DNA from: Deltaproteobacteria bacterium
GTDB lineage: Bacteria; Myxococcota; UBA796; SXON01
Length of the DNA: 5,593 nt
Reading direction: 5' to 3'
NCBI GenBank assembly: GCA_947483545.1
Contig: CANKNP010000329.1
Location: 1-5,593, forward strand
The notes under the pieces were generated by a model. The model saw only the letters and a program-made list of their open reading frames with translations, did no database searches and had not been told where the DNA came from. Position numbers and translations under genes: made by a program. Below, in pieces: positions 4,012 through 5,593 of this stretch (within the stretch, counting starts at the first letter, position 1; each line of letters begins with the position of its first letter).

Positions 4012-5593
4012 TGCCAGGACTACAGCTTGCACGCGCACAAAGACGTTCCGGATGCCAGCGACTGGGAGGACACCGCGGGCATCGAGCCGGAGATCGAGGA
4101 TCTGGACTTCTGTCGGCTCGGGCGACGCCTCCCGGCGCTCACCACGATCGACGAGACGTGCACGATCGAGCAGGTCACCGGCCCCTTGGACGCCGAGGTC
4201 GAGTGGAGCGTCAACGACTGGCTCAACTTTGGCGAATATGGCGATGCCTTGACCGTGCCCGTCGTCGGCCAACTCGACGACGATGATGGCAGCGGCACCA
4301 TCGACCGATTTGACACCCCCGACATCGTGATCGTGACCGACGACAACGGGGCGTCGTCGCTGACGCGCGGGATCCTGCGCTTGGTGAGCGGCGACGGCAC
4401 GGTGGGCACGACGATTCAGCAGGGCGAGACCAGCGAGTACCAGGTGTTCCCGTACCGCTACGGTACCGTCGCGCTCGGCGACGTGGATGTGGACGGCCTG
4501 CCCGACATCGTCGGCATCGTGCAGCTCGTGGGCGGGGCGCCAGCGGCCGACACTGCCTCCGGCACCGAGACCGGCAACCCCGAGGAACCCGAGGATACAG
4601 CCGGCGAGTTCGAGGATCCGCCCGTGTTCGCGCCGGAGGAGACCGAAGAGCAGTGCTATGTCGGCGCGTGGACCCCCGAGGGCGGCGTGCTCTGGGTCGG
4701 AGCCGCGGACCCCATCGACTGCGCCGGGCACGCGCCCGCCCTCGCGGACCTGGAGGGCGATGGCGCGGTCGAGGTGATCGTCGGCTCCAGCGTGTTTGAT
4801 GGTGCCACCGGAGAGCTGGTCTGGACCGGCACTGAGGAGGGCGAGGGTCGATTTGCGGCCTACGCTCAGGTCGGCGCGCAATCGTTCGCGATGGACCTGG
4901 AGGGGGACGGGCTCCAAGAGGTGATCGCAGGAAGCACCATCTACGAGTCCGATGGAACCGCCCGCTGCTCGGTGGACAGCGGCGTCGGCGACGGCTTTCC
5001 CGCGGCCGCGGATTTCGACGGCGACGGTGTGGGCGAGTTCGTGCTGGTCGGCGACGGCACCCTTCACGTTCACGACAGCCAATGCGCCCTCCTCGCCTTT
5101 TGGCCACTGCTCGGCTCCGGCAACGGCGGCCCCCCGACCATCGCCGACTTCGATGGCGATGGCGTCCCCGAGATCGGCGTTGCGGAGGCGACCACCTACA
5201 GCGTCTACGAGGCTGACGGCACCGCGCTTTGGAGCATGCCGACCACCGACGAGTCCTCCCATGCGACCGGCTCCTCGGTGTTCGACTTCGATGGCGACGG
5301 CCGGGCCGAGGTGGTCTACGGCGACGAGGTGACCCTGTGGATCTTCGACGGCGCCACCGGCACTGTCCGCCTGGAAGACAGCGGGCACACGTCCCGGACC
5401 TTGCACGAGTACCCGGTCGTGGCAGACGTGGACGGCGACGGTCAGGAGGAGATCGTCGTGGGCCAAGGCGGCGGTCACTATGACGAGCAACTGCACGGGA
5501 TCTACGTGCTCGGCAGCGCGTCCGGGGCCTGGCGGGGCGATCGCCAGGTCTGGAACCAACACGCCTACAGCATCAACAACGTGAACGACGATC
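3934..5593 (+). CDS. FG-GAP/VCBS-repeat lipoprotein B (C-terminus outside window)
   Basis: An open frame of 553 codons has no stop before the window edge. ATG 3934 overlaps the upstream TGA (ATGA). ATG 3946 is an alternative, but GGAGGG then abuts it too closely for a normal ribosome site. Both starts give a lipoprotein signal ending in LLGGC, with Cys27 followed by QDY. An EF-hand-like loop lies at residues 116-127. Calcium motifs follow at 183 (DVDVDG), 272 and 321 (DLEGDG), 360, 405 and 451 (DFDGDG) and 498 (DVDGDG), each followed by a hydrophobic strand such as EVIVGS. Spacing is mostly 39-49 residues, as expected for propeller blades of the FG-GAP/VCBS type. An acidic Thr/Glu/Pro linker is inserted at about residues 200-242. 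Five or more cysteines could form disulfides. The likely location is outer membrane or cell surface, with an adhesive or ligand-binding role; the ligand is unknown. The last residues, RQVWNQHAYSINNVNDD, resemble a conserved segment I recall from related large surface proteins. Confidence 0.9.
   Translation, partial: MIGGMPFASAARVSGPALWVLVLLGGCQDYSLHAHKDVPDASDWEDTAGIEPEIEDLDFCRLGRRLPALTTIDETCTIEQVTGPLDAEVEWSVNDWLNFGEYGDALTVPVVGQLDDDDGSGTIDRFDTPDIVIVTDDNGASSLTRGILRLVSGDGTVGTTIQQGETSEYQVFPYRYGTVALGDVDVDGLPDIVGIVQLVGGAPAADTASGTETGNPEEPEDTAGEFEDPPVFAPEETEEQCYVGAWTPEGGVLWVGAADPIDCAGHAPALADLEGDGAVEVIVGSSVFDGATGELVWTGTEEGEGRFAAYAQVGAQSFAMDLEGDGLQEVIAGSTIYESDGTARCSVDSGVGDGFPAAADFDGDGVGEFVLVGDGTLHVHDSQCALLAFWPLLGSGNGGPPTIADFDGDGVPEIGVAEATTYSVYEADGTALWSMPTTDESSHATGSSVFDFDGDGRAEVVYGDEVTLWIFDGATGTVRLEDSGHTSRTLHEYPVVADVDGDGQEEIVVGQGGGHYDEQLHGIYVLGSASGAWRGDRQVWNQHAYSINNVNDD
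4276..5442 (+). other. Calcium-binding propeller repeats of lipoprotein B
   Basis: One EF-hand-like loop and seven D-x-D/E-x-D-G motifs are seen, at residues 116, 183, 272, 321, 360, 405, 451 and 498. This would suit about seven or eight blades, although the protein continues beyond the window. At DNA level the motifs at 5146-5163 and 5284-5301 (both encoding DFDGDG) differ at one base in 18, with a similar copy at 5011-5028. The relatedness could reflect recent blade duplication or simply the constrained codons. Confidence 0.8.

Noticed and set aside
4223..5107. A 294-codon Arg-rich minus-strand open frame inside lipoprotein B
   Set aside because: It is overwhelmingly arginine and proline with no motif, another shadow frame.
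5011..5301. Near-identical DNA copies encoding DFDGDG as a mobile or tandem DNA repeat
   Set aside because: The copies are short, in frame and spaced at blade length, so they reflect protein-level repeats rather than a DNA element.
3754..5562. A 602-codon open frame on the minus strand opposite lipoprotein B and the end of the pseudo-receiver gene
   Set aside because: It is the antisense shadow of GAC/GGC/GTC-rich codons, which read as open codons on both strands. The plus-strand frame has a lipoprotein signal and periodic calcium motifs, and the antisense product has no recognisable domain.

Overview
The window is GC-rich, densely packed protein-coding DNA. It holds five genes in two divergent transcription units and no RNA genes, insertion sequences or CRISPR array that I could see. 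High GC, GTG and TTG starts, lipoproteins with integrin-like calcium repeats joined by Thr/Glu/Pro linkers (such as DTASGTETGNPEEP), a long Pro/Ala/Val-rich linker protein and a receiver-like protein all fit a large-genome deltaproteobacterium of the Myxococcota type. That taxonomic reading is inference; no phylogenetic marker gene is present.

The leftward unit is read on the minus strand from about 3440 to beyond position 1. Its first gene encodes a 165-residue coiled-coil protein (3440-2943). Three bases later comes a 740-residue protein (2939-717) with a short helical head, about 500 residues of low-complexity Pro/Ala/Val linker and four exact 34-residue TPR units at its C-terminus. The third gene overlaps that stop codon by four bases (TTGA). 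It starts at TTG (720) and encodes an FG-GAP/VCBS-type lipoprotein that leaves the window after 240 codons.

The rightward unit is read on the plus strand from 3515 to beyond 5593. It begins with a 140-residue response-regulator-like receiver domain that lacks the phosphoacceptor Asp and the conserved Lys. A second FG-GAP/VCBS-type lipoprotein follows, overlapping it by four bases (ATGA) if the first ATG is used; 553 codons are visible before the window edge.

The units are separated by 74 bp (3441-3514), which must hold the 5' signals for at least the leftward unit. The notable architecture is near mirror symmetry. Each unit begins with a small cytoplasmic protein and contains, downstream, a surface or periplasmic lipoprotein. 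The two lipoproteins are homologous: both have a lipobox followed by CQDY, then a VEW motif, an EF-hand-like calcium loop at the same place, and calcium-binding D-x-D-x-D-G repeats. A cautious model is a two-unit locus coupling paralogous calcium-binding propeller lipoproteins on the cell envelope to cytoplasmic scaffold proteins (coiled coil, TPR, pseudo-receiver). The functional link is inferred from gene order only, and no named system was recognised.
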